The notes under the pieces are model-generated. The model was given only the letters and a program-made list of their open reading frames with translations, was not told the DNA's origin and searched no databases. The translations under genes were made by a program, and so were the position numbers. This document shows positions 7,309 to 16,539 of a stretch of DNA of 64,000 bases, in pieces. Each line of letters begins with the position of its first letter. Positions within the stretch are counted from its first letter, which is position 1. The stretch is from Pseudoalteromonas sp. MSK9-3. Lineage in GTDB: Bacteria > Pseudomonadota > Gammaproteobacteria > Enterobacterales > Alteromonadaceae. The stretch lies in assembly GCF_003590335.1 (NCBI RefSeq), contig NZ_MIET01000024.1, forward strand, positions 186,001 to 250,000, given 5' to 3'.

Positions 7309-9150
7309 ATGAGTTGTGTGCAATTAAGACATTCAGTATTACTGTTTAAAGGTGCTGCATTGATAAGTGCTGTTGTGGTGTGTGCTGTGAGTTGGTTTTT
7401 ATACTGTGAAATTACCAATGGCATAAAACTAGAACGCAAATTTAGCGAACTAGAAAGCGCCATTAGTCGGATCATTTCACAAAAAGAGCGGTATATCGTT
7501 GAGCGTGAAAAACATATCGCTCAGGGGATTGAGCCACTTTACCTTAATTTTCAAGATAACTTTAATCAGCTCCTGATATTGATCATTGATGAGCCTGAAC
7601 ATGTTGAACAACTGGTCAAAGTCGATGAAAAAGTAAAGGAGTTTAAACAGATTTTTACTCAGTTTGAGCAGTCTCAAACTAAGCTTGGCTATAGCGAGAA
7701 TGACGGAGTATATGGCGAATTTCGTTATCATGCTCATCAACTTCAATCAGTGGCCAGTAAAGCGTCGTTAACTGATTTAGAGATTCTGGTACTGGAACTG
7801 AGACGTGCGGAAAAAGACTACTTATTAAGGTTCAAACCACACTATTTAACATTGCATCAGCAGTACTTTGAAAAGGCCACGTATTTAGTTAAAACAGCCC
7901 AGCCAGAACGTGCTGCGATTAACTTACAGTATTTAGCCAAATATCAGCATGGCTTCTTGGAATACGTTGCTTTGATGCAGCAGCAAGGGCTTACGCATAA
8001 ACAAGGGCTCAGGGCGGCGTTAAACCAGAATATTGAAGAAATAAAAACACAACGAAAAGTTCTCAGTGAAGGGTTGTTGAATGCAAGGCATAACAATAAA
8101 TTATCGTTGATCCTGTATGACCTATCGGCGATCGTGCTTATTAGCGTGTTTTGTTTGATATTGTTAAATTATCTTAATAACCGAGTTTCTAAACATATAT
8201 TAAAAATAAAACAGGTACTGCAACAAGTGACAGAGGGTGAAGACTTTTCTATCAGAACCAACTTACAGGGTGAGGATGAAATCGCTCAAATTGGGCATCA
8301 TTTGGATGGTTTGTTTCACTATATTGAAACTTTACTGGCACGGTTAAGTGCAGCGCAAGCTCGGCTTATTGAAGAAGCCAAAATAGCCAGTTTAGGCAAT
8401 ATGGTCAGTGGTTTTGCTCATGAATTGAATACCCCGTTGGGGATTGCGATCACTAGTCAGTCTCATTTGAAAGAACAAGTGAAAGTGATAAAAGGGGAGC
8501 TAGAGTCTGGGGTATTACAAAAAAAAGCGTTAACCAAGCTTATAAGCGAAGCTGAATCTGCATTATTTTTATTAGAAAATAACTTACTACGAACGGCTTC
8601 ATTAATTGATGATTTTAAAAAGGTTGCAGTTCATCAACAATATGATGACATGAATGAATTCAATTTAAGAACATTGGTTATGGGCGTCTTTGACTGTTAT
8701 CAGTCAGAGCTCGTATCAGAGCATTATAGTGTTGAGTGTGAGATCCCTGAAAACTTGGTGCTAACGAGTTATCCTGCCGCGTTTAGTCAGATTTTGAGTT
8801 ACTGTATAAATAATTGTATTAAACATGGAAAAGTCGACAACAAGCCACTTAATATTGTGGTATCAGCGATGGTGGTCAATGATTTTGTCCACTTTTATTT
8901 TAAAGATGATGGTAATGGCATAGATAAGGAGCTAATACCTGTTATTTTTGAACCCTTTATTACCACAAAACGTCATGATGGCGGGACAGGATTAGGTTTA
9001 AGCATTGTGTACAACCTGGTAACGCAAAAGCTCAAAGGAGAAGTAAAAATGCAGAGTCCAGCACATGGAGGCGCTTGCTTACATATTATTCTCGAAAATA
9101 CACCGTACACATATGATGTAATTGAGACATTTGAACCGTCTGATGGGTAA
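7309..9150 (+). CDS. membrane sensor histidine kinase
   Basis: This is an orphan two-component sensor with no response regulator beside it. It has a first membrane helix (about 14-33), a periplasmic, largely helical sensor (about 35-260), a second helix (about 264-286) and a HAMP linker. The H-box is H-E-L-N-T-P-L-G with phospho-acceptor His371. The ATPase domain has an N-box with N-N-C-I-K-H-G, D-D-G-N-G-I-D, and G-G-T-G-L-G-L-S near the end. The 613-residue length is typical. The start may be ATG 7309 or, with better spacing to AGAGG, GTG 7318. The first 14 codons and upstream region are duplicated at 2191 bases and beyond as part of direct repeat copy 1. The stimulus is unknown. Confidence 0.92.
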   Translation: MSCVQLRHSVLLFKGAALISAVVVCAVSWFLYCEITNGIKLERKFSELESAISRIISQKERYIVEREKHIAQGIEPLYLNFQDNFNQLLILIIDEPEHVEQLVKVDEKVKEFKQIFTQFEQSQTKLGYSENDGVYGEFRYHAHQLQSVASKASLTDLEILVLELRRAEKDYLLRFKPHYLTLHQQYFEKATYLVKTAQPERAAINLQYLAKYQHGFLEYVALMQQQGLTHKQGLRAALNQNIEEIKTQRKVLSEGLLNARHNNKLSLILYDLSAIVLISVFCLILLNYLNNRVSKHILKIKQVLQQVTEGEDFSIRTNLQGEDEIAQIGHHLDGLFHYIETLLARLSAAQARLIEEAKIASLGNMVSGFAHELNTPLGIAITSQSHLKEQVKVIKGELESGVLQKKALTKLISEAESALFLLENNLLRTASLIDDFKKVAVHQQYDDMNEFNLRTLVMGVFDCYQSELVSEHYSVECEIPENLVLTSYPAAFSQILSYCINNCIKHGKVDNKPLNIVVSAMVVNDFVHFYFKDDGNGIDKELIPVIFEPFITTKRHDGGTGLGLSIVYNLVTQKLKGEVKMQSPAHGGACLHIILENTPYTYDVIETFEPSDG

Positions 9151-9233
9151 CTACGTGTTAACTGTATTGGGCTAGTATTTGATGTGCATGTACCGAATCA
9201 GAAATCGATGTCGTCGGTAAAATATCGTCAATA

Positions 9234-9261
9234 AAAAAGGCTACTGCATGGTAGCCTTTTT
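9234..9261. terminator. bidirectional terminator between histidine kinase and DUF885 gene
   Basis: Inverted repeat AAAAAGGCTAC / GTAGCCTTTTT with a six-base loop and a T-run on both strands, between convergent genes. Confidence 0.9.
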
Positions 9262-9274
9262 CTATTAAATTGGA

Positions 9275-11101
9275 TTATGCTTTTTTACTTGCAACCCATT
9301 CGTCAACAAACTTCTCTAATACGTTTAATGGCAGAGGGCCATTTTTCAGTACTACATCATGGAATTGACGTATATCGAACTTATCACCAAGCTCTTTTTT
9401 AGCCGCTTCACGCAGTTCAAGTATTTTTAACATACCAATTTTATATGCGGTCGCCTGAGATGGCATAACAACATGGCGTTCTACCATTTTGATGCCGTCA
9501 GACTTTGCATTTGGTGTGTTGTTTACGTAGTAATCAATACCTTCTTGGCGAGTCCATTTCATCGCGTGGATACCAGTATCTACGACTAAGCGACAGGCGC
9601 GCCATAATTCCATTGCTAAGCGACCAAAGTCAGAATACGGGTCTTCGTATAGGCCCATTTCTTTCGGAACGAACTCAGAGTATAGTCCCCAACCTTCAGT
9701 GTAAGCGGTATAGCGACCAAACTTACGGAACTTAGGTACGCCTTCAAGTTCTTGTGCGATGGCTATTTGCATGTGGTGACCAGGAATGCCTTCATGGTAT
9801 GCCAGTGCTTCCATTTGATAAGTTGGCATTGCCTCCATATCGTAAAGGTTTGCATAGTAAATACCAGGGCGTGAGCCATCTGGCGCTGGTTGTTGATAGA
9901 AAGCTTTACCAGCCGCTTTTTCACGGAATGCTTCAACACGTTTTACGATCATGTCTGCTTTTGGTTTGATAATAAATAGCTCATCAAGGCGAACTTTCAT
10001 ATTATCAATCATTGCAGTCGCATCATTTAGGTATTTTTCTTTACCTTCTTCCGTGTTTGGTAGGTAAAACTGTTTATCTGTTTTCATGAATTCCATGAAT
10101 GCAGCTAAATCACCTTTGAAGCCAACCTTTTCTTTAATTTCACGCATTTCATCATGAATACGTGCAACTTCAGATAGGCCAATTTGATGGATTTCTTTCG
10201 CAGTTAAATCTGTGGTTGTCGTACGGGCAAGTGCATTGTTAAAGAACTGCTCGCCGTCAGGGAATTTCCATGCACCATCTCGAGAGTCTGCTTTTTTCTC
10301 GAGTTTTGCTAAGTAGTTAATTAGCTTGCTGTACGCTGGTTTCACTGCAACTTTTAGTGAGTCAGTTGCTTCATTGATCAAGGCTGATTTTTCATCTTGT
10401 GAGATCTCTAACTTTTCAACTTTACGTTTAAAGTCAGCGAGTAATGTAGAGTCTTTACCGCTTTCAAATGGTGCGCCAACAATGATGTTTTTGCTTGAAT
10501 CAATTACATGTGGGAATACAAACTTCGGCGCTATAATCCCTTTATCAGCACGGATCTCTAAGTTAGTGATCAATTGTTCAAAAACTTTTGGTACGCCATT
10601 TAAACGTGAAATATAGTCTTTCGCTTCTTTCACGTTGCTGATCTGATGTTGGTTAATCAAGAATGCAGGCACCATTGAGTGTATGCCAAACATTTGGTTC
10701 ACTGGGTAATTATGATGACGCCATTTATAATCAGCAATGTTGTCTTCTAGATTTTGCTTCATCAAGTCATAGCTTACTTGAGTTGCTTCATCTAGTTTAT
10801 TTCGATCGATGCTGTTAAGTGTCATTAGGTTCTTTTTGGTGATAGCCAGCTCTTTTAGCGTCGTTTCTTCACTATCATCATCCCACTTATCATAATCTTG
10901 TTTGATACCCATATATGTCTGATATATGGGGCTGCGCATTACACTACTGGTGAATACTTCTTCAAAAAATGCATTGGCTTTGGTGATTTCACTTTGTTCC
11001 ACTTGGACTTGTGGTGCAGGAGCAGGTTTATCAGCTGTTTGCTGACAACCACCTAATAGAGCAACACTGATTGCTGCAGCTACAAAGGTCAATTTACGCA
11101 T
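9275..11101 (-). CDS. DUF885 family lipoprotein, probable metallopeptidase
   Basis: This is a predicted exported lipoprotein. A 19-residue signal ends in the lipobox L-L-G-G-C, so the mature protein is probably anchored in the envelope. The DUF885 family is thought to contain zinc carboxypeptidase-like enzymes. The motif H-E-G-I-P-G-H-H at about 436-443 fits a metal site, and a second conserved stretch, Y-T-E-G-W-G-L-Y, follows at about 468. The length near 608 residues is normal. Two adjacent ATGs (11104, 11101) are possible; 11101 has better spacing to AAGGG. The substrate is unknown. Confidence 0.85.
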   Translation of the reverse strand: MRKLTFVAAAISVALLGGCQQTADKPAPAPQVQVEQSEITKANAFFEEVFTSSVMRSPIYQTYMGIKQDYDKWDDDSEETTLKELAITKKNLMTLNSIDRNKLDEATQVSYDLMKQNLEDNIADYKWRHHNYPVNQMFGIHSMVPAFLINQHQISNVKEAKDYISRLNGVPKVFEQLITNLEIRADKGIIAPKFVFPHVIDSSKNIIVGAPFESGKDSTLLADFKRKVEKLEISQDEKSALINEATDSLKVAVKPAYSKLINYLAKLEKKADSRDGAWKFPDGEQFFNNALARTTTTDLTAKEIHQIGLSEVARIHDEMREIKEKVGFKGDLAAFMEFMKTDKQFYLPNTEEGKEKYLNDATAMIDNMKVRLDELFIIKPKADMIVKRVEAFREKAAGKAFYQQPAPDGSRPGIYYANLYDMEAMPTYQMEALAYHEGIPGHHMQIAIAQELEGVPKFRKFGRYTAYTEGWGLYSEFVPKEMGLYEDPYSDFGRLAMELWRACRLVVDTGIHAMKWTRQEGIDYYVNNTPNAKSDGIKMVERHVVMPSQATAYKIGMLKILELREAAKKELGDKFDIRQFHDVVLKNGPLPLNVLEKFVDEWVASKKA

Positions 11102-11179
11102 CATAATACCCTTATTATTAATATGCCATTTGGCGGTAATTTGTAATTATTTATTTTTTTAGTTGGCGCAATAGCCAGC

Positions 11180-12316
11180 TTAGACGAACAATTCTAGCAG
11201 GTCATTTAAGTATCTGTGGCCCTTATTTGTAACCAACCATGAATGAGGCTCGTCAACGATAAGACCTTGAGTAATGGCCTGCGTGATCGCCGGTTGCACA
11301 TCTTCAAATTTTAGCCCGGTATAACTTATAAACGCTTTTTTGCTACAGGGGGCCTGTAAACGAAAGCAATTCATAAAAAACTCAAATGCCCGATCAGACT
11401 CATCAACTTGCCAACTTTTATATAAATATGGTTTAGTTAAATCCATATAGCCACGAGGATGCTTCACCTTCTCGGTTCGCACTATTTGTTGGCCATCCAG
11501 TTGTGTAATTTTGCCATGGGCACCGCACCCAATGCCAAGATAATCGCCGAACTGCCAATAATTGAGGTTGTGGCGACATTGATAGCCAGATTTAGCATAA
11601 CCAGATATTTCATACTGCTGATAACCCGCTTGAGCGAGCAAGGCTTGCCCTTGCTCTTGGATATCCCACAGGGTTTCGTCTTCCGGTAATTTAGGAGGCT
11701 TTGAGGCAAACTGCGTATTAGGCTCAATGGTTAGTTGATACCAAGAGATATGGGGTGGGCTTAAGTCTATAACACGCTGTAAGTCACTTAATGCGTCTTC
11801 AATACTCTGCCCTGGTAGCCCATGCATCAAATCCATATTAAATGAATTTAGGCCCGCAGACTTTGCTTCATGAGCAGCGTTGATGGCTTCTTGTTCACCA
11901 TGTATGCGGCCCAGAGCTTTAAGTTTGTCTTCTTGTAAGCTCTGTACACCAATTGAAATGCGATTAATGCCCGCTTCTGCATAGCGCTTAAAACGGTCAG
12001 TCTCGACAGTTCCTGGGTTGGCTTCGAGGGTAATTTCAATGCCTTGTTCAAACCCAATTAAGAGTTCTACTTCTGAAAGCAACCGCATATATGCGTCTGC
12101 TGATAAAAGACTAGGGGTTCCGCCGCCAATAAAGATGCTATGAATTTTGCGGCCTTGTACATAAGGTAGGTCCGATTTTAAATCGTCAATCAGATGTTGA
12201 ACATATTCTTTTTCAGGAATATCGCCTTTTTTACCATGACTATTAAAGTCACAATATGGGCACTTTTGCACGCACCAAGGTACGTGGACATATAAACTTA
12301 ATGGAGGTAGCTTCAC
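11180..12316 (-). CDS. hemW: HemW, radical SAM heme chaperone
   Basis: HemW is related to oxygen-independent coproporphyrinogen oxidase but works in heme delivery. The radical SAM cluster cysteines are Cys15, Cys19 and Cys22 (C-V-Q-K-C-P-Y-C). 'I-F-I-G-G-G-T-P-S' and '[10 protein letters not shown]' type motifs follow. The 378 residues match the family. The GTG start overlaps the rdgB stop by four bases, so the two are translationally coupled. In older databases it is listed as HemN-like. Confidence 0.93.
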   Translation of the reverse strand: MKLPPLSLYVHVPWCVQKCPYCDFNSHGKKGDIPEKEYVQHLIDDLKSDLPYVQGRKIHSIFIGGGTPSLLSADAYMRLLSEVELLIGFEQGIEITLEANPGTVETDRFKRYAEAGINRISIGVQSLQEDKLKALGRIHGEQEAINAAHEAKSAGLNSFNMDLMHGLPGQSIEDALSDLQRVIDLSPPHISWYQLTIEPNTQFASKPPKLPEDETLWDIQEQGQALLAQAGYQQYEISGYAKSGYQCRHNLNYWQFGDYLGIGCGAHGKITQLDGQQIVRTEKVKHPRGYMDLTKPYLYKSWQVDESDRAFEFFMNCFRLQAPCSKKAFISYTGLKFEDVQPAITQAITQGLIVDEPHSWLVTNKGHRYLNDLLELFV

Positions 12317-12906
12317 GCAGTCGCCTTAAATTGCGCAAGTAACATCTTCAATGCTTGGCCGCGATGGCTTAGAGCATTTTTCTCATCCTTAGTTAATTGC
12401 GCTGACGTGCATCCTTCACTGGGTACATAAAATACAGGGTCGTAGCCGAACCCTTCTCTGCCTTGTTGGCTTTGGGTGATTTCGCCTTCCCAGCTCGCTT
12501 GACAGATTATGGGGGTCGGATCATGCTCATGGCGCATATAAACTAGGACGCACCAGAAGCGAGCAGTACGCGCTGAGTGGTTTGTTAACGCATGTAGTAA
12601 CTTGTCGATATTGTCTTGATCATTCGCTTGAGGACCTGCATAGCGTGCAGAGTAAACCCCTGGTGCGCCTTTTAAAGCGTCAACTTCGATTCCTGAGTCA
12701 TCAGCGATGGCGGGTAGGCCGGTTTCTTTGGCTGCATGACGGGCTTTTATAATGGCATTCTCGACGAAAGTAGTGCCTGTCTCGGCGACTTCACTGACAC
12801 TAAATTGACTTTGTGGCACCACCTCTATATTAAGCTCGCTGAGCATTGTGCCAAGCTCTTTAACTTTCCCTTGATTGCCTGTTGCTAGGACGATTTTTTG
12901 ACTCAT
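12313..12906 (-). CDS. rdgB: RdgB, dITP/XTP pyrophosphatase
   Basis: A house-cleaning enzyme that hydrolyses dITP, ITP and XTP to monophosphates and keeps deaminated purines out of DNA and RNA. The N-terminal [11 protein letters not shown] motif (about 8-18) binds the triphosphate. [11 protein letters not shown] and the late G-F-G-Y-D-P-V-F and L-S-H-R-G-Q-A motifs are all present. The 197 residues are normal. It lies between the DUF4426 gene and hemW in a leftward operon, the order found in many gammaproteobacteria. Confidence 0.96.
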   Translation of the reverse strand: MSQKIVLATGNQGKVKELGTMLSELNIEVVPQSQFSVSEVAETGTTFVENAIIKARHAAKETGLPAIADDSGIEVDALKGAPGVYSARYAGPQANDQDNIDKLLHALTNHSARTARFWCVLVYMRHEHDPTPIICQASWEGEITQSQQGREGFGYDPVFYVPSEGCTSAQLTKDEKNALSHRGQALKMLLAQFKATA

Positions 12907-12912
12907 TGTCGT

Positions 12913-13350
12913 TTAATCCACATAAAATTTTTGTTGAAAGTTAAGTACTTGATACGTGTTGCCTTGGTTGATATTAATTTTAAAGCGATAGACTTCTTCA
13001 TTGCGATAATCAACCTGGGCCAAATAGTATATTGCGTCACCATCAATGACTTCTTTAAACTCTAATGTTTGTTTACTGCCTAGCAAATTACGTGCTTCAC
13101 CGGTTAAATTTGCCTTTAAAGCGGGGTTACCTTTTTTATTAGCGAGCACCGAGATATTAATGATCCCTTTATAATTACTTCGCTCTAAACCATACGCTTT
13201 GGCGATAGTCGGCTGAATAAATGTCGACGGAAAGGCGATATAATGGACTTGTAATGGGCCAAGGTTTTTGAATTGCCCACCTTGAGTGGAATTCGCATGC
13301 ACGCAAACGCTGGTTGCTAACAGTATTAAAGCGAGAAAATAGTTTTTCAT
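12913..13350 (-). CDS. DUF4426 family periplasmic protein
   Basis: A small exported protein with a signal peptide of about 19 residues ending A-N-S. The rest is beta-rich and matches the DUF4426 family by length, by the motif 'Y.V.Y..F.S.F..P..A..Y.L.RS' near its start, and by position. These proteins are nearly always encoded between yggT and rdgB. The role is unknown. Confidence 0.8.
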   Translation of the reverse strand: MKNYFLALILLATSVCVHANSTQGGQFKNLGPLQVHYIAFPSTFIQPTIAKAYGLERSNYKGIINISVLANKKGNPALKANLTGEARNLLGSKQTLEFKEVIDGDAIYYLAQVDYRNEEVYRFKININQGNTYQVLNFQQKFYVD

Positions 13351-13387
13351 AAGTGGTCCTAAGGGGCACGTATTGTGCCCAGTTAAA

Positions 13388-13921
13388 TTAACCTAATAGG
13401 TCCATCATTAGGATTTGTAAAAATTGCATACCAATGATCAAGACTAAAATTGATAAATCTAGTCCGCCAAGGGGAGGAATAACTTTACGGATCGGGCGAA
13501 GCATAGGTTCAGTTAATTGGTCGAACACCGCGGCAATGGGGTTATAGCCTTGTGCCACCCAGCTCAGTATTGCACGAATGATAAGCACCCAAAAAACTAA
13601 GCTAAAGGCTTCTTTTAAAACGGTCATCGCCCCAGTAATCGCGGCACCAACCGGGTTCCAGCCACCATAGAAAAGCACCATTAACAAAGATATTTTTGCA
13701 AACCCGACTAAAAAGGCAAGTATCAGAGACGCTAAATCTAACCCGCCAACACCAGGAATAATTTTACGTAAAGGGTTTACCGCAAAAGAGGTCGCTTTGA
13801 CCACCGTTTGGCTCAGTGGGTTATAAAAATCCGCTTTAGCTAGTTGTAGCCAAAAGCGTAATAACACCACCATAAGAAATAGATCGAAGACGATCCCAAT
13901 TAAAAATTGCATGGCATTCAT
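13388..13921 (-). CDS. yggT: YggT family membrane protein
   Basis: An integral membrane protein made of two YggT repeats. The motif P-L-x-x-x-x-x-I-P-x-x-G-G-L-D occurs near residues 50-62 and again near 140-155, each after a pair of hydrophobic helices. The 177 residues are normal. The function is not settled; roles in osmotic or ion stress and in cell division have been suggested for relatives. It lies 9 bp after proC in the same operon. Confidence 0.88.
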   Translation of the reverse strand: MNAMQFLIGIVFDLFLMVVLLRFWLQLAKADFYNPLSQTVVKATSFAVNPLRKIIPGVGGLDLASLILAFLVGFAKISLLMVLFYGGWNPVGAAITGAMTVLKEAFSLVFWVLIIRAILSWVAQGYNPIAAVFDQLTEPMLRPIRKVIPPLGGLDLSILVLIIGMQFLQILMMDLLG

Positions 13922-13930
13922 AGTAAAACC

Positions 13931-14752
13931 TTATAGTTCTTGTTCCATCTGCTGAGCACGTGAAATACACGCATCCATCGCGTCGGCAACTGTGGTATGT
14001 AAGTTATGTGATTTTAAGTGTTCAACGGCTGCGTGCGTTGTGCCGCCTTTTGATGTAACGTTAGCACGCAACTGTGAAATACTGATTTCTGGTTGAGAGG
14101 CTGCCATTTCTGCAGCCCCTAAGGCGGTTTGTTGCACTAGGGCACGGGCTTGTTCAGCATCAAACCCTAAGGCGCGGGCTTTTTCTTCTATGGCTTCCAT
14201 AAATAAGAAAAAATACGCAGGTGAAGAGCCTGTAACCGCAATAATATCATTTATTTTGGCTTCTGTTTCTACCCAAGTTGCAATCCCCGTACTTGAAAAA
14301 ACTTGCTCTACAAAATTACGTTCTTCTGCACTGATCCCTTGGGCGAATAACCCAGATACGCCTAAACCAAGTAGGCTCGGTGTATTGGGCATACAGCGTA
14401 CCATTTTAACGGGTTGACCTAGCATGTCTTGCAGCCTAGCGACGGTGATCCCTGCGGCAACTGAGACAAAAAGCTTGTTGCTTAAATCAACGTTTGCAGT
14501 TTGAAGTGAGTCGCAAAGTTGCGCCATCATTTGAGGTTTGACAGATAACACGATGACATCAGCTTCTTTTAATGCAGTAATATTGTTAGTCGTCGTTCTA
14601 ACATTAAAGTCGGCCGCGACTTTGGCGAGCTTTTCTTCATTTCGGTTCGTCGCGATAATATTTTGCGGTGCAAAGCCGCTTTTGATCATACCACCAATTA
14701 TGGCGTAGCTCATATTGCCAGTACCGATAAATGCAATTGTTTTATTCGACAT
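13931..14752 (-). CDS. proC: ProC, pyrroline-5-carboxylate reductase
   Basis: Last step of proline synthesis: reduces pyrroline-5-carboxylate with NAD(P)H. The N-terminal Rossmann motif F-I-G-T-G-N-M lies at about 7-13. The C-terminal dimer domain carries S-P-A-Y-F-F-L-F-M-E-A and the signature around T-S-K-G-G-T-T-H-A-A-V. I start at ATG 14752 (273 residues), because the frame upstream adds 15 residues not expected in the family. It follows yggS by 13 bp. proB lies about 30 kb away. Confidence 0.95.
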   Translation of the reverse strand: MSNKTIAFIGTGNMSYAIIGGMIKSGFAPQNIIATNRNEEKLAKVAADFNVRTTTNNITALKEADVIVLSVKPQMMAQLCDSLQTANVDLSNKLFVSVAAGITVARLQDMLGQPVKMVRCMPNTPSLLGLGVSGLFAQGISAEERNFVEQVFSSTGIATWVETEAKINDIIAVTGSSPAYFFLFMEAIEEKARALGFDAEQARALVQQTALGAAEMAASQPEISISQLRANVTSKGGTTHAAVEHLKSHNLHTTVADAMDACISRAQQMEQEL

Positions 14753-14765
14753 TATTTTGCTTACC

Positions 14766-15449
14766 TTATTGTCTTTTTCCAAATATGTCTGTGCCAATAC
14801 GCACCATGGTCGACCCCGCTGATACAGCTGTTTCTAGGTCTCCACTCATGCCCATTGATAAAGTATCTACTTGTGAATATTGGTGCTTTAGTCTATCAAA
14901 GCAAGCACGCATTTGCTGGAAATATTCTAATTGTTTGGCTTTATCAGGGGTATTTTCAGTAATCGTCATTAAACCACGCAAATTTAGTTGCCGACTGCTG
15001 TCAATGAACGCCGCTAATGAGTCTACATCGGCAAGTGTACAGCCTGATTTGTTTTCATCATGACTGATATTGACTTGGATCAGTATGTTTAAAGGCATCA
15101 GGTTATTCGGACGCTGTTCATTGAGGCGCCTAGCCAGTTTTTCTCGGTCTACACTTTGTACCCAACTAAAGTTTTCAGCGACTAAGCGCGACTTATTCGA
15201 TTGAATCGGTCCAATAAAGTGCCATTCAATATCTCGGTAATGTTTGAGTGCTTGAACTTTTTCAACGGCTTCTTGAACGTATGATTCGCCAAATTGGCGA
15301 TGACCTGCTTGATAGGCATTTTCAATCATTTCTAAGGGTTTGGTCTTAGATACTGCTAATATTGTCAAAGGGTGTTTAAGTTGACAGTTTTGCTGGGCTA
15401 TTTCGACCCGAGAATAGGCGGACGTGAGTCGTTCTGCTATTGTAACCAT
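14766..15449 (-). CDS. yggS: YggS/PLPBP, pyridoxal phosphate homeostasis protein
   Basis: A PLP-binding protein with a single TIM-barrel domain and no known catalytic activity, needed for vitamin B6 and amino-acid balance. The Schiff-base lysine sits in A-V-S-K-T-K-P (about residue 28). H-F-I-G-x-x-Q-x-N-K and S-M-G-M-S-G-D match the family. The ATG at 15449 gives 227 residues; an upstream ATG at 15476 would nearly meet the divergent pilT start. It is the first gene of the leftward yggS-proC-yggT-DUF4426-rdgB-hemW set. Confidence 0.92.
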   Translation of the reverse strand: MVTIAERLTSAYSRVEIAQQNCQLKHPLTILAVSKTKPLEMIENAYQAGHRQFGESYVQEAVEKVQALKHYRDIEWHFIGPIQSNKSRLVAENFSWVQSVDREKLARRLNEQRPNNLMPLNILIQVNISHDENKSGCTLADVDSLAAFIDSSRQLNLRGLMTITENTPDKAKQLEYFQQMRACFDRLKHQYSQVDTLSMGMSGDLETAVSAGSTMVRIGTDIFGKRQ

Positions 15450-15478
15450 ATTATTATCAGCTCGTTGTGGAGTCATAC

Positions 15479-16525
15479 ATGGATATTACTGAATTATTGG
15501 CCTTTAGTGTTCAACATAAAGCCTCGGATTTACATTTATCATCAGGCGTTTCGCCAATGATAAGGGTTGATGGCGATGTTCGCCGGGTTAACATCCCTAC
15601 GTTAGAAGCGAAAGATGTGAACTCTTTAGTCTATGATATTATGAATGATAACCAACGCAAAGACTATGAGCAAAATCTTGAAGTTGATTTTTCGTTTGAA
15701 GTGCCAAATTTAGCTCGTTTTAGGGTAAATGCATTTAATACCAGTCGGGGTCCTGCTGCTGTATTTCGGACTATTCCGGCAAAAGTACTGACATTAGATG
15801 AGCTGGGGGCTCCTGATATTTTTAGAGATATCGCCGAAAACCCACGAGGACTGGTATTGGTTACAGGCCCAACAGGGTCGGGTAAATCAACCACTTTGGC
15901 CGCAATGGTGGATTATATTAACGCAAACAAACATCACCATATTTTGACTATTGAAGATCCCATCGAATTTGTTCATCAAAACCAACTAAGTCTTATTAAT
16001 CAACGTGAAGTACATCGTGACACGCACAGCTTTAATGCGGCGCTGCGCAGTGCTTTACGTGAAGATCCTGATGTGATCTTAGTGGGTGAGTTACGAGATT
16101 TAGAAACGATCAGATTAGCCATGACGGCGGCCGAAACAGGGCATTTGGTATTTGGTACATTGCATACCACATCGGCACCTAAAACCATTGACCGTATTGT
16201 TGACGTGTTCCCTGGTGAAGAAAAAGACATGGTTCGCTCTATGTTGTCGGAGTCTTTACAGGCTGTTATTTCACAAACATTGGTAAAAAAAGTGGGAGGC
16301 GGTCGTGTTGCTGCACATGAGATCATGTTGGGGATCCCAGCTATTCGTAATTTGATCAGAGAAGACAAGATTGCGCAGATGTATTCTGCCATTCAAACAG
16401 GTGCAGTGCATGGTATGCAAACGATGGATCAATGTTTAACAAACTTGATTAATCGAGGCTTGATCACGCAGCAAGACGCACAGCAAAAAGCACAAGATAA
16501 AAAGCAATTTGGTACAGGATATTAA
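15479..16525 (+). CDS. pilT: PilT, type IV pilus retraction ATPase
   Basis: A hexameric ATPase that depolymerises the type IV pilus, driving twitching and DNA uptake. It has a PAS-like N-terminal domain (1-100), Walker A G-P-T-G-S-G-K-S-T, Asp box, Walker B and His box. The A-I-R-N-L-I-R-E motif typical of PilT is near residue 280. The ATG at 15479 with GGAG seven bases upstream gives 348 residues. It is divergent from yggS and followed 14 bp later by pilU. Confidence 0.96.
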   Translation: MDITELLAFSVQHKASDLHLSSGVSPMIRVDGDVRRVNIPTLEAKDVNSLVYDIMNDNQRKDYEQNLEVDFSFEVPNLARFRVNAFNTSRGPAAVFRTIPAKVLTLDELGAPDIFRDIAENPRGLVLVTGPTGSGKSTTLAAMVDYINANKHHHILTIEDPIEFVHQNQLSLINQREVHRDTHSFNAALRSALREDPDVILVGELRDLETIRLAMTAAETGHLVFGTLHTTSAPKTIDRIVDVFPGEEKDMVRSMLSESLQAVISQTLVKKVGGGRVAAHEIMLGIPAIRNLIREDKIAQMYSAIQTGAVHGMQTMDQCLTNLINRGLITQQDAQQKAQDKKQFGTGY

Positions 16526-16539
16526 GAGGTTAATCTGTA

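Larger units (their letters stand above)
6994..7350 (+). repeat. 357-bp direct repeat, copy 2
   Basis: Matches 2233-2589 at offset 4761. This copy is continuous with the intact histidine kinase gene, so it represents the native downstream side of the locus. Only 15 bases separate it from the IS5-family element end at 6978. Confidence 0.95.

Noticed and set aside
2233..7350. Classical integrase-type genomic island or prophage
   Set aside because: No integrase, excisionase or phage gene is present and the flanking repeat is 357 bp, too long for a standard attachment core.
16000..16392. Antisense open frame in pilT
   Set aside because: Shadow of pilT on the opposite strand without independent signals.
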